In this document: positions 8,792 to 17,746 of the stretch, in pieces | Position numbering within the stretch: the stretch's first letter is position 1 | Layout: each line of letters begins with the position of its first letter | Made by a program: the position numbers and the translations under genes | Origin: Pseudomonas soli | Lineage (GTDB): Bacteria > Pseudomonadota > Gammaproteobacteria > Pseudomonadales > Pseudomonadaceae | Length of the DNA stretch: 64,000 bases | Direction: 5' to 3' | Assembly (NCBI RefSeq): GCF_900110655.1 | Contig: NZ_FOEQ01000007.1 | Coordinates: 30,516-94,515, forward strand | Notes under the pieces: generated by a model | Databases searched by the model: none | Told to the model about the DNA's origin: nothing | Seen by the model: the letters and a program-made list of their open reading frames with translations, nothing else

Positions 8792-9541
8792 TTACTTGCT
8801 CTCGGCCAGGGCCAGTTTGGCCACTTGCGGCGCCGGCTGGTAGCCCGGAATCACCTGGCCATTCTGTAGAACGATCGCCGGCGTGCCATTTACACCAATC
8901 GACTGGCCCAGCTGGAACTGCTTGCTGACCGGGTTGGCGCACTTGGCTGCCTTGATTTCCTTGCCATCGACCATCTTGTCCAGCGCCGCGCGGCGATCAC
9001 TGGAGCACCAGACCGCCTGCAACTGCTCGTCGCCCGGCGAACCCAGGCCCTGGCGCGGGAAGGCGACGTAACGCACTTCGATACCGCGGCGGTTGAGCTC
9101 CGGCACTTCGGCATGCAGCTTGTGGCAGTACGGGCAGGTGGTGTCGGTGAACACGGTGATGTGCGACTTGGTCTCGCCCTTGGCCGGGTAGACCACCATC
9201 TCGCCGGCCGGAATACCGTTGATCAACTTGGCGATGCCCTGGCGCTCGGTCTTCTCGGTGAGGTTGACCGGCTTGCCGTCCTGGATCTGGAACAGGTAGC
9301 CCTGCATGACGAACTGGCCGTCGGCGCTGGCGTACAGCACGCGGCCGCCCTGCAGCTTGACTTCGTACAGGCCATTGAGCGGGCTGCTGGCAACGCTTTC
9401 GATCGGAACCTCCAGCTGGAGGTTCTGCAACGACTTGCGAATCGCCTGCTCGGCACCGGCATTGGTATCGGTGGCCGCGGCGAAGGCAAAGGTACTGGCC
9501 AGCGCCAGGGCGGCGGCAGCGAAAATCTGGGTCACGCGCAT
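8792..9541 (-). CDS. dsbC: Periplasmic thiol:disulfide isomerase DsbC
   Basis: DsbC isomerises wrong disulfide bonds in periplasmic proteins. The 249-residue precursor has a signal peptide (MRVTQIFAAAALALAS, cleavage near FAFAA). An N-terminal dimerisation domain follows, then a thioredoxin-like domain with the active-site CPYC in DTTCPYCHKLH. The ATG at 9541 follows the ribosome binding site CAGGAG. In related genomes dsbC directly follows xerD. Here more than 5 kb of Rhs island separates them, so dsbC-hom-thrC has lost its usual upstream neighbour. The gap to hom is about 80 bases. Confidence 0.96.
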   Translation of the reverse strand: MRVTQIFAAAALALASTFAFAAATDTNAGAEQAIRKSLQNLQLEVPIESVASSPLNGLYEVKLQGGRVLYASADGQFVMQGYLFQIQDGKPVNLTEKTERQGIAKLINGIPAGEMVVYPAKGETKSHITVFTDTTCPYCHKLHAEVPELNRRGIEVRYVAFPRQGLGSPGDEQLQAVWCSSDRRAALDKMVDGKEIKAAKCANPVSKQFQLGQSIGVNGTPAIVLQNGQVIPGYQPAPQVAKLALAESK

Positions 9542-9705
9542 GGGAACTCCTGAAGGCGGACAGGGGGCCGGATGCAGCACGCCCGTGCTGAAATCGGGGT
9601 GTCATTGCGGCCCTCGGTGCAAACCGCCCAAGCCTACCACAGAAGCGACGGCGGTCGAGGCGTGCTTGATCGGGAGCGCAAGGCTGCGTGCGCCAGGGGC
9701 GGCGG

Positions 9706-10164
9706 TTACCGACGAATTTTGTTCAGGTGTCCCAATGCGTAGTCGCAAGTACCTTTAGCGCCAGGCTCTATCTCCTGCAACCGAGTGAAAAATTTGCGTG
9801 CGTGTTCGCTCATGACCCTGACAAATTCATCTTTATCGGCGGCGACAGACACCTCGCTGTGACAATTGACGCTCACCTGCAGACGACCATTGGCAGGGGT
9901 AAGTTTGACTTCGATTGGCTGGTCCGGAAAAAAGCAGCTGAACGCTTGCCCCTCACTGACCTTCAGCAGTCCCTCTGACAAATAGCTCCACAGGTCGTCG
10001 ACATAATCAAACATGCTTTGGTCAATTAGACTTTTACCATTGATCGATAGAACCAAAGCCCCTTCAATTTGATCCAGGCGGCGTTCCTCGCCTTGAAACT
10101 CAAAGAAGTCAACAAAACCGTCGAAAACTTTAACGTAGGTTTCAACAATGATTCTACTTTTCAT
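9706..10164 (-). CDS. Unknown protein in Rhs island, candidate second immunity gene
   Basis: I do not recognise this 152-residue soluble protein. It has no signal peptide or membrane segment. It is rich in acidic and aromatic residues (VKVFDGFVDFFEFQGEE near the N-terminus) and looks like alternating beta strands with a long C-terminal helix. It is the last gene of the island, 82 bases after the small gene behind rhs and 164 bases from dsbC. The start at 10164 follows the ribosome binding site AAAGGGTGG. The base composition is less GC-rich than the flanking core genes, as is common for toxin-tip and immunity genes. It could be an orphan immunity gene left from an earlier toxin tip. Confidence 0.55.
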   Translation of the reverse strand: MKSRIIVETYVKVFDGFVDFFEFQGEERRLDQIEGALVLSINGKSLIDQSMFDYVDDLWSYLSEGLLKVSEGQAFSCFFPDQPIEVKLTPANGRLQVSVNCHSEVSVAADKDEFVRVMSEHARKFFTRLQEIEPGAKGTCDYALGHLNKIRR

Positions 10165-10246
10165 TGCCACCCTTTGAATATATGAGTGCACAGCCTTTGA
10201 GGTTTCTGGCAAATCTTGGAACACCTCACCTGCCTACGACACCCTA

Positions 10247-10525
10247 TCAATCACCGTCTGCCAGCAAAACCTCATCTGCCTCACTGGCAACTTTCAAAAA
10301 ATCAATAAAAAGAAGCACGCTGCCATCCGCATCCTTCGACAGGAGCGTGATGAGTATTTTTTGATGTTCAGGATAGATTCTTGTCCGACCATAAGGATCA
10401 ATATAAACACCCGTTTTTTCGCGTAACCTAGCAAAGGCATCATGGACGCGTGCGACGTCAGCATCACTTAGCTGAAGGAAAGGCTTATCGCCTCGCTTGT
10501 CTGACAAATAAGAGAAGTCCAACAT
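10247..10525 (-). CDS. Candidate immunity protein for the Rhs toxin tip
   Basis: A 92-residue, net acidic, soluble protein whose start lies only 10 bases after the rhs stop codon, with a ribosome binding site AAGGT. Position, size, charge and AT-richer composition fit the immunity protein that protects the producer from the C-terminal toxin of the Rhs protein. I do not recognise the family. It has an N-terminal helix (DADVARVHDAFARLREK) and a strand pair ILITLLSK ... SVLLFIDFLKVA. The assignment is by position only. Confidence 0.6.
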   Translation of the reverse strand: MLDFSYLSDKRGDKPFLQLSDADVARVHDAFARLREKTGVYIDPYGRTRIYPEHQKILITLLSKDADGSVLLFIDFLKVASEADEVLLADGD

Positions 10526-10535
10526 AAAAAATACC

Positions 10536-10853
10536 TTAAAAATGAGAGGGGTAAGATGTTACTACCTTATCCTTCACAGGGTCATAGATTGTGACATGAC
10601 CTTTCTCACCCCGTGTACCGATCACCCTACCATAATCACGCTCATAACGAATTCGACCATCATTCTGACGAATAACTCTGGTGGGTTGTTTCATGGTTCT
10701 GTCCTCTAGCTTCTTGTACTGACTCGGCTTTCTGTATTTGCTTTTTGCCTGTAGCTTTCTATGTTCCGCAGGCGTGAATTTACTTTTGCCTACATCATTG
10801 TGCCGCCGGACGTGGCGATTCGGAACGTGCCGGGTCCTTCTAGGCCCACAGGA
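10536..10853 (-). other. Toxin tip of the Rhs protein
   Basis: These codons encode the 105 residues after DPLGL. They are strongly basic (RRTRHVPNRHVRRH, then KSKYRKPSQYKK) and end in a compact segment with GRVIGTRGEKGHVTIYD and a final VTSYPSHF. The arrangement of basic residues, one His, Thr, Tyr and Asp near the end is reminiscent of small BECR-fold ribonuclease toxins, but I cannot place it in a named family. The DNA here is less GC-rich than the repeat region, a common sign of exchangeable tips. Confidence 0.6.
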
Positions 10854-13800
10854 GAGCCCCAGTGGATCGATCCAATCAAACGGATTCGCACTGTACTGAT
10901 AGAGGTTTATACCACCGGCCAGACTGATCGGGTCTGTCTGGATAAAGCGTCCGATATCCGGATCATAAAACCGAAACGTGTTGTAGTGCAGACCAGTCTC
11001 ACGATCCAGGTACTGGCCCTGAAACCTCAGGTTCTGCTCTTCGATGAAATGCGCCTCACGCACTTCCTGCAGGGTATTGCCCCAGACCTGATAGCGTGCC
11101 TGCCAGAGCGCTTCGCCACTGTCAGCCGTCAACTGTTCGGGCAGGCCATTGAGATCGGTATGGTAGTAGCGCACCTGCTGGTACTGCCCTGTACCGTCAA
11201 CCCGAGCCAAAGGTTCGTGACTGTCTTCCACATACAGATACAGGCTGGTCTGGCTGTGGCGATGCTCCTGCAGCAAGCGCAGGCCATCCCAGGCGAAGCG
11301 GGTCTGGTCGAGCAGATTGCCCTGATCGTCATATTCGCTTTTCTCGACACGCCGCCCGAGCGGGTCGTAGCGCATGTTCAGTATCCGTTCGCGCCCACCG
11401 TGCTGGCTGCGCACCTGGATCAGGCGGTGCTCGGCGTCGTAGCTGAAATGTTGAATGCCACGCCGGCTGCTGCGTTTCTCGATCAGGCGGCCGAAGCCGT
11501 CGTAGCGGTAGCGTTTGTCCTGGTAGGTGAGCAAGCGGTTATGGCGCACCAGGCCGATGCCGGCTTGCGGCCCATCGAGCAGGTTGGCGGCGGCGTCGTA
11601 GGCGAAGGTTTCGCTCTGGCCCTGGCCAGCGTCCTGGCTGGCCATGATCCGGCCGCTGGCATCGTAGTGCAGCAATTGCTGGTGCTGGCTGCCGGGCTGC
11701 TGGTTGAAACGGCCGATCAGGTTGTCTGCCGAGTCGAAATCGAAGCGTTGCTGTACCGTAGCCGGCAGTTGCGGCGGCTGGTGGTTGGGGCGGCGCAGGC
11801 GTGAGCGCAAACGACCGCTGCGGTCGTACTCGCTGCGGGTGCTGACCCGGCCCTGGGTGCGCAGCACTTCACGGTGCAGGCGGTCGCGTTCGAAATCGCT
11901 GATCACCTTGCCGTCGAGGTTGAGCTGGTGCAGATGGCCGCTGCCGTAGTACAGGCGGTTGAGCCAGCGGCCGTCGGGCAGCTGGGTCTGGATCAGGTTG
12001 CCGAGTTCGTCGTAGTGATGTTGCAGCACACCACTGGCGCTGTGCTCTTCCAGCAATTGGCCAAGGGCATCGTAAGTGAAGGCCAGTTGCTCGCTGTTGC
12101 CTGCCTTGTCGGTGAAGCTGATTGCCGTCAGTTGATCAAGGGGATCGTAGCTGTACCGGGTTTCACCATCGTCGGTGCGCTTTTTGATCAAGCGCCCGAC
12201 GGCATCCCGGTGCAATTGATGAATGATCGCTTCAGCATCGCCTTGGGGGGCGGGGAGGTACTCAACGCAACTGAGGTTATCCAGCCGGTCGTAGTGATAG
12301 CGGCTGGCGCTGCCGTCAAGATCCTGCTGTTCAGTCAGGCGATCAGCCAGGTCCCAGCTGAACCTGTAGCTTTCGCTATTTTCATTGGTCAGCGCCAGCA
12401 GCCGCCCGTAGGCGTCGTAACTGAACTGCACCCGCCGACCATGCGGATCGATACGCTGCTGCACCTGGCCACGCCGGTTATAGCGGTATTGGGTGGAGTG
12501 CCCGGCAGGGTCGGTATAGCTGTTGAGCTGGCCGTTGCGATCAAGCTGATAGTGCTCACTGCGCCCATCGGGCAATTGCGAGCCGAGCAATCGGCCCTGG
12601 GCATCGTACTGGTACTCGGTACGTTCGCCGAGGGCATCGGTGACCGCCTGCAGATGCCCGCGCCGGTCATAGCTGAAGCGGGTCGGGTACCCCGAACAAT
12701 CGACCTGCTCGATCAGCAGGCCCAATTCGTTCCAGCGCAGGTGCTTGTGCTTGCCCGCCGCATCGATGATCTCCACCACCTGGCCGCGTTCGTCATGGCG
12801 GTAGCGGGTGGTGCGGCCCAGCGGATCGGTTTCGCTGCTGCAGTTGCCGCGCTGGTCGTAGCGATAGCGCCAGCGCTTACCGGCCTTGTCGGTCTGTACC
12901 CGGGGCAGTGACCAGTGCTCCAGCCACTGGGTCGCCTCGCTGCGGCCCAGTGGATCGATGCTTTCGCAGAGGTTGCCGGACTCATCGTACAGATATTGCC
13001 ATTGCCCACCCTGCGGGTCGGTGGCGCCCAGCAACTGGCGTTCGTCGTTCCACTCGAAACGCCAGGTGTGGCCGAGGGCGTCGGTGTACTGGGTGATCTG
13101 GTACTGCGGGTTCCAGTAGCGTGTGCTGACCCGCTGCAAACCGTCGGTGACCCGGGTGATGCCAGCTTCGATGTCGTAGTCGAAACGGTACTCGTCACCG
13201 TCGTCGGTCCAGTGCCGGGCCACGCGCCAGTCGTCTACGGCACGAGTCCATTCATAGAAGCAACGCAGGCCGCTGGGCAGCTGGTGTTCGACCATGCGCC
13301 GGCCCTGGTCATAGGCAAAGCGCCGCTGCACCTGGCCGCTGGCGTCGCGGACTTCGGCCAAGTCGCCGTTGCTGTCATAGGCATAGCTGACCAGCAGCTC
13401 GTTCGACTCGTCGCTGTACCATCGCTCGATATGGCTGACCCGGGCTGGCCATTGGCTGCTGTAAACCAACTGCACCTGGACCACATCAAAGGTATCGCGC
13501 AGCCTGAGCAAGCGGCCGTTGCTGTCGTAGTCCAGGTAGATGCGGTTGTCGTTGCGGTCACCCAGTTGCGCCAGGCGCAGGCGCTGCGGATTGTTCGGGG
13601 TGGGCTGGAACAGACGATAGAGACCGTCGACGCTTTCGATCAGCAGTTCGCCATTGTGCGCGCGACGCACGCTGAGGCCTTCGCCGGCGCTGAACACGGC
13701 ATCACCACGAGGGATATGGCCCATGTCGACGACCCGTGCCTGCTCATCGGTGAACAGCAGGTGCTCGCCGCCTTCAGGATGCGCTTCGATAGCGACGGAG

Positions 13801-14855
13801 ACTTCGTAATCGACGCTCCAGCCAGCACCGAACAGGCCGTCGCGGCGTTCATCCCGGCTGTTGTAGTAGCGCTGCCAGTCCAACGGGATCAAGCCCGGAA
13901 GGCTGAAATCAAGCTCGGCTTCGCCGCTCAACAGTTTGGCGCCAGTGGAGCTGTGGACCGGGTTGGGTGAGCCGGCGATGGCGCTGGTGATCGCGCCGGT
14001 AACCTGGCTGGTGACGGCGCTGCCGATGCCGCCAATCAACATGCAGCCGAACTTGCTGTAGAACTTGCCGCCGCGCCCGCGCAGCATCATCAAGGCGGTA
14101 ATCGCCAGGCCGATGCCTGGGGTCTTGCCGCTGCGAATCTCCCGGACCACGATCGAGTCGCCGCCGATACGCACATTATCGGAGACCAGCCCGGCGTCGA
14201 CGATCACCGCCTCGCAGGTGCTGCGATCGCCGCTGCGACAGGCCGGGTGACCGTTGATGGTGACCTTGCTCGAGCCTTCGGCCAGGTACTGCGGCGGCAT
14301 CGGCGGATGCTTGCTGCAGAGGATCTTGTCGTCGTCGGCAGGCTCGGTGTTCGGCGCCGGGCTGGCGACCGTAGGCCGCCACATCTGCGAGAAAAATCCC
14401 TTGGCCATGTCGAGGAAGCTTTCTTCCTCCTCCTCGGCCGGCGACTGAGCCGCGTCGCTGCCGGCGGGCGCAGCGGCGGCAACGATGACGCCGGCAGCGC
14501 GTGCGGCCGGTTTGCCATTGGTGTGGGTATTCTTCGAGCCGGTGAGGATGTTGGCTTGCACCGAGGGCGGGAACAGGAAGTTGCCGATGCCCTCGCATAA
14601 ACTGCTCAAGCCCTTGTCGGCCCCGGTCTTGCTCATGACCACGCCGACCACGATGCCCACCACCGCGCCGAGCACGAAGCAGCCGAGGCCGCCGGTGACC
14701 ACGGTCAGGCCCAGCGCCGCGGTTACCGCCGCGGTGGCCAGCATGCCGATGGCGACGTTGGCGGCCACTTCCAGCACGCCACTGACGATGTCGGCCATCA
14801 TCGAGGTGTGCATCAGCGCATCGCCCTCGCGGGCGGCCCACAGGGCGTCAGACAT
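10536..14855 (-). CDS. Rhs-family PAAR protein with C-terminal toxin
   Basis: This 1439-residue polymorphic toxin is probably delivered by a type VI secretion system encoded elsewhere. In order it shows: a prePAAR motif of the form AARxxDxxxH at residues 7-16 (AAREGDALMH); two hydrophobic segments at about 24-75; PAAR-type segments near 110 (NGKPAARAAG) and 200 (TINGHPACRSGD); a DUF6531-type segment from about 295; then many YD repeats forming the Rhs cage. The conserved core FRFYDPDIGRFIQTDP is followed by the DPLGL self-cleavage motif near residue 1333. The last 105 residues (10536-10853) are the variable, very basic toxin tip. No Eag chaperone or VgrG gene is adjacent. The start codon overlaps the stop of a short upstream frame (TAATG) and has little Shine-Dalgarno sequence, which suggests translational coupling. 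Confidence 0.93.
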   Translation of the reverse strand: MSDALWAAREGDALMHTSMMADIVSGVLEVAANVAIGMLATAAVTAALGLTVVTGGLGCFVLGAVVGIVVGVVMSKTGADKGLSSLCEGIGNFLFPPSVQANILTGSKNTHTNGKPAARAAGVIVAAAAPAGSDAAQSPAEEEEESFLDMAKGFFSQMWRPTVASPAPNTEPADDDKILCSKHPPMPPQYLAEGSSKVTINGHPACRSGDRSTCEAVIVDAGLVSDNVRIGGDSIVVREIRSGKTPGIGLAITALMMLRGRGGKFYSKFGCMLIGGIGSAVTSQVTGAITSAIAGSPNPVHSSTGAKLLSGEAELDFSLPGLIPLDWQRYYNSRDERRDGLFGAGWSVDYEVSVAIEAHPEGGEHLLFTDEQARVVDMGHIPRGDAVFSAGEGLSVRRAHNGELLIESVDGLYRLFQPTPNNPQRLRLAQLGDRNDNRIYLDYDSNGRLLRLRDTFDVVQVQLVYSSQWPARVSHIERWYSDESNELLVSYAYDSNGDLAEVRDASGQVQRRFAYDQGRRMVEHQLPSGLRCFYEWTRAVDDWRVARHWTDDGDEYRFDYDIEAGITRVTDGLQRVSTRYWNPQYQITQYTDALGHTWRFEWNDERQLLGATDPQGGQWQYLYDESGNLCESIDPLGRSEATQWLEHWSLPRVQTDKAGKRWRYRYDQRGNCSSETDPLGRTTRYRHDERGQVVEIIDAAGKHKHLRWNELGLLIEQVDCSGYPTRFSYDRRGHLQAVTDALGERTEYQYDAQGRLLGSQLPDGRSEHYQLDRNGQLNSYTDPAGHSTQYRYNRRGQVQQRIDPHGRRVQFSYDAYGRLLALTNENSESYRFSWDLADRLTEQQDLDGSASRYHYDRLDNLSCVEYLPAPQGDAEAIIHQLHRDAVGRLIKKRTDDGETRYSYDPLDQLTAISFTDKAGNSEQLAFTYDALGQLLEEHSASGVLQHHYDELGNLIQTQLPDGRWLNRLYYGSGHLHQLNLDGKVISDFERDRLHREVLRTQGRVSTRSEYDRSGRLRSRLRRPNHQPPQLPATVQQRFDFDSADNLIGRFNQQPGSQHQQLLHYDASGRIMASQDAGQGQSETFAYDAAANLLDGPQAGIGLVRHNRLLTYQDKRYRYDGFGRLIEKRSSRRGIQHFSYDAEHRLIQVRSQHGGRERILNMRYDPLGRRVEKSEYDDQGNLLDQTRFAWDGLRLLQEHRHSQTSLYLYVEDSHEPLARVDGTGQYQQVRYYHTDLNGLPEQLTADSGEALWQARYQVWGNTLQEVREAHFIEEQNLRFQGQYLDRETGLHYNTFRFYDPDIGRFIQTDPISLAGGINLYQYSANPFDWIDPLGLSCGPRRTRHVPNRHVRRHNDVGKSKFTPAEHRKLQAKSKYRKPSQYKKLEDRTMKQPTRVIRQNDGRIRYERDYGRVIGTRGEKGHVTIYDPVKDKVVTSYPSHF

Positions 14856-14914
14856 TACTGACCGGCAACGGCATGGCTGCAGGGCACTTGAACCTGGTCA
14901 TGCTTGATTTCCAT
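14855..14914 (-). other. Short frame coupled to the rhs start (possible gene remnant)
   Basis: A 19-codon frame (MEIKHDQVQVPCSHAVAGQ) starts at an ATG at 14914 and ends with a TAA that overlaps the rhs ATG as TAATG. The frame stays open upstream into the 3' end of xerD, so it may be the tail of a gene that once preceded rhs (a chaperone or VgrG-associated gene would be expected), or a short coupling leader. It has no clear ribosome binding site. It matters because rhs itself has a weak one. Confidence 0.35.
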
Positions 14915-14960
14915 ATCGAGCGTTTGAGGTGTCGAAATCTGCTGGATGATCGCCCGAGCG

Positions 14961-15857
14961 TCAACCCCGAGGGTGATGCAAAGCGTGTAGTTCCTGCAGC
15001 CGGGCCTTGGCCACATGGGTGTAGATCTGCGTGGTGGACAGGTCGCTGTGGCCCAGCAGCATCTGCACCACGCGCAGGTCGGCACCGTGGTTGAGCAAGT
15101 GCGTGGCAAAGGCGTGGCGCAGCGTGTGCGGGGACAGCGGCTTGTCGATGCCGGCCACCCGCGCGTAATGCTTGATGCGGTGCCAGAAGGTCTGGCGGGT
15201 CATCTGCTCGCCGCGCTGGCTGGGGAACAGCACGTCGCTGGGGCGCCCCCCCAGCAGCTCGGCGCGACCATCGCGCAGGTAGCGCTCGATCCACACCACC
15301 GCCTCCTCGCCCATCGGCACCAGGCGCTCCTTGCTGCCCTTGCCCATCACCCGCAGCACGCCCTGGCGCAGGTTGACCTGGTCCAGGGTCAGGCTGACCA
15401 GCTCGGTCACCCGCAAACCGCAGGCATACAGCACTTCGAGCATGGCGCGGTCGCGCTGGCCAATCGCCTCACCGCGATCCGGCGCCTGCAGCAAGGCTTC
15501 GACATCGGCCTCCGACAGCGACTTGGGCAGTGGCCGGCCCAGTTGCGGCATGTCCACCTGCAAGGTCGGATCGACGGCGATCAAACGCTCACGCAACAAG
15601 TAACGGAAAAAGCCACGTAACCCGGACAGGAAGCGCGCGGTGGAACGAGGCTTGTAGCCTTGGTCGAAGCGCCAGGCCAGGTGATCGAGGATCAGTTCGC
15701 GCCCGGCATCGGGCAACAGCACGTGCTTTTCCTGCAACCAGCCGTTGAACAAGGCCAGGTCACTGCGGTAGGAAGCGCGGGTGTTGTCGGAAAGCCCCTT
15801 TTCCAGCCACAAGGCATCGAGGAACTGGTCGATCAGCGGGTGGTCCAGTGCAGGCAT
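14961..15857 (-). CDS. xerD: Site-specific tyrosine recombinase XerD
   Basis: With XerC, XerD resolves chromosome dimers at dif during cell division. The 298-residue protein has the family length. The SAM-like N-terminal domain is followed by the catalytic domain. The first catalytic Arg lies in ACGLRVTEL (about 150-158), HxxR in HTLRHAFATHLL (about 246-257), then GHSDLSTTQIYTHV with the third His and the nucleophilic Tyr. The C-terminus is complete, so the Rhs island lies just past its stop. Its start is about 70 bases from the divergent antiporter gene. Confidence 0.96.
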   Translation of the reverse strand: MPALDHPLIDQFLDALWLEKGLSDNTRASYRSDLALFNGWLQEKHVLLPDAGRELILDHLAWRFDQGYKPRSTARFLSGLRGFFRYLLRERLIAVDPTLQVDMPQLGRPLPKSLSEADVEALLQAPDRGEAIGQRDRAMLEVLYACGLRVTELVSLTLDQVNLRQGVLRVMGKGSKERLVPMGEEAVVWIERYLRDGRAELLGGRPSDVLFPSQRGEQMTRQTFWHRIKHYARVAGIDKPLSPHTLRHAFATHLLNHGADLRVVQMLLGHSDLSTTQIYTHVAKARLQELHALHHPRG

Positions 15858-15925
15858 GAAAACTCGGTGGCAAACGACGAAATGACGCTTAGTCTTTCAC
15901 AACATGGCATGCAGAGGGAGCCCGC

Positions 15926-17746
15926 ATGAACGAACAGCAGATTCTTTTGAGCGTCGGTGGCATCGGCGCGGCCGCCCTGCTCTGCCAATGGCTGGCCTGG
16001 CGCCTGAAACTGCCGGCGATCCTGTTCCTGCTGCTGTGCGGCATCCTCGCCGGGCCGGTGCTGGGCTGGCTGCAACCACAGGCATTGTTCGGCCCGTTGC
16101 TGATGCCACTGGTATCGCTGGCGGTGGCGCTGATCCTGTTCGAAGGCAGCCTCACCCTGCACCTGTCGCAATGGCGCGAGATCGGCAGCGTGGTGCATCG
16201 CCTGGTTACCGTCGGCGCGCTGAGCACCTGGCTGGTGATCGCCCTGGCCACCCACTGGCTGCTGGGTTTCGACTGGCCCCTGGCGATCCTGTTCGGCACC
16301 TTGACCCTGGTTACCGGCCCCACGGTGATCGTCCCCATGCTGCGGGTGGTGCGGCCGAAGGCGACGATCGCCAATATCCTGCGCTGGGAAGGCATCGTCA
16401 TCGACCCGATCGGCGCGCTGCTGGCGGTGGTGGTCTACAGCTTCATCATCGCCAGCGCCGCTGGCGAAGGCCTGAGCCACAGCCTGGCGACCTTCGCCGG
16501 GGTGATTTTCTGCGGCAGCGCGCTTGGCGTCGCCGGAGGCTGGCTGCTCGGGCAGATCATGCGTGAGCAATGGCTGCCGGAGTATCTGCACAACCTGGCG
16601 TCGTTGGCCGCGGTGCTGGGCATCTTCATCGCCGCCAACCAGATCGTCCACGAGTCGGGCCTGCTGGCGGTGACGGTCATGGGCATGTGGCTGGCCAACA
16701 TGCCCGGCGTGGATGTGCGGCAGATCCTGCACTTCAAGGAGAATCTCAGCGTGCTGCTGATCTCCGGCCTGTTCATCCTGCTGGCGGCGCGCCTCGACCT
16801 GCAGGCCCTGCTCGCCTTGGGCCCAGCGGTGCTGGCACTGCTGCTGGTGATCCAGTTGCTGGCCAGGCCGCTGAACGTGTTGCTGTCGACCCTGGGATCG
16901 CCGCTGAACTGGCGGGAACGCGCGCTGCTGGCCTGGATCGCGCCGCGGGGCATCGTCGCCGCGGCGGTTTCGGCTATCTTCGCCATTCGCCTGGACCAGG
17001 CCGGGCATGAGGGCGCACTGCTACTGGTGCCACTGACCTTTGCCGTGATCATCGGCACCGTGGTCCTGCAAAGCGCCACCGCACGCCCCTTGGCGCGCCT
17101 GCTGAAGGTGGCGGAACCGGCACCGAGCGGGTTTCTCCTGGTCGGTGCCAACCCACCTGCGCGCGCCATCGCCAAGGCCCTGCAACAACTGGGCTGCCGG
17201 GTACTGTTGACCGACTCGAGCTGGGAGAACATCCGCGCTGCGCGCATGGACAACCTGCCGACCTACTTCGGCAACCCCGCGTCGCAGCACGCTGACGCCC
17301 ACCTCGACCTGGTCGGGCTTGGCCACCTGCTGGGGCTGTCGCCGGCGGGCGAACTCAATGCCCTGGCCTGCGCGCGCTTTCGTCATGACTTCGGCCACGC
17401 CCGGCTTTTCGTGCTGGCCAGCGGCCTGGAGAAACAGCGCAGCGACAAGCATCGGGCCAGCGAGGAGCATCGCGGGCAATTGCTCGGGTCGAGCGCGATG
17501 ACCTATGGGCAGCTGGCCAAACTGCTGCATCAGGGTGCCGAGCTGTACAGCACCACGCTGACCGAGGCCTTCGGCTGGGGCGACTACCAGCAGTTGCATG
17601 GCCCACGGGCGACGCTGCTGTTCGCCCGCGACGGGCAAGGCTGGGTACATGTGGCCAGCCCGGACAACCCACTCAAGCCACAGCCGGGGTGGACACTGGT
17701 GGCGCTGGTGGAGCCGGAACTGACCGAACAGCCTGTGGCACATTGA
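15926..17746 (+). CDS. CPA1-type Na+(K+)/H+ antiporter with TrkA-N-like domain
   Basis: A 606-residue inner-membrane cation/proton antiporter. About 12 hydrophobic segments span residues 5-400. The NhaP-type signatures ILFEGSLTL (about 73) and WEGIVIDPIGA (about 154-164, with the exchange aspartate) are present. From about 400 a cytosolic part begins with a Rossmann-like segment (GFLLVGANPPARAIAKAL) resembling TrkA-N/RCK regulatory domains, then a poorly conserved C-terminal region. It starts 9 bases after the ribosome binding site AGGGAG. Ion specificity is not readable. It diverges from xerD and converges on the thioesterase gene across a REP palindrome. Confidence 0.88.
   Translation: MNEQQILLSVGGIGAAALLCQWLAWRLKLPAILFLLLCGILAGPVLGWLQPQALFGPLLMPLVSLAVALILFEGSLTLHLSQWREIGSVVHRLVTVGALSTWLVIALATHWLLGFDWPLAILFGTLTLVTGPTVIVPMLRVVRPKATIANILRWEGIVIDPIGALLAVVVYSFIIASAAGEGLSHSLATFAGVIFCGSALGVAGGWLLGQIMREQWLPEYLHNLASLAAVLGIFIAANQIVHESGLLAVTVMGMWLANMPGVDVRQILHFKENLSVLLISGLFILLAARLDLQALLALGPAVLALLLVIQLLARPLNVLLSTLGSPLNWRERALLAWIAPRGIVAAAVSAIFAIRLDQAGHEGALLLVPLTFAVIIGTVVLQSATARPLARLLKVAEPAPSGFLLVGANPPARAIAKALQQLGCRVLLTDSSWENIRAARMDNLPTYFGNPASQHADAHLDLVGLGHLLGLSPAGELNALACARFRHDFGHARLFVLASGLEKQRSDKHRASEEHRGQLLGSSAMTYGQLAKLLHQGAELYSTTLTEAFGWGDYQQLHGPRATLLFARDGQGWVHVASPDNPLKPQPGWTLVALVEPELTEQPVAH

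Noticed and set aside
10536..14855. Part of a type VI secretion cluster
   Set aside because: Only an Rhs/PAAR effector is present; no VgrG, Hcp, chaperone or tss genes lie in the window.
15833..17008. Open frame of 391 codons antisense to the antiporter
   Set aside because: Very Gln/His/Arg-rich with no family pattern; the plus-strand antiporter is clear.
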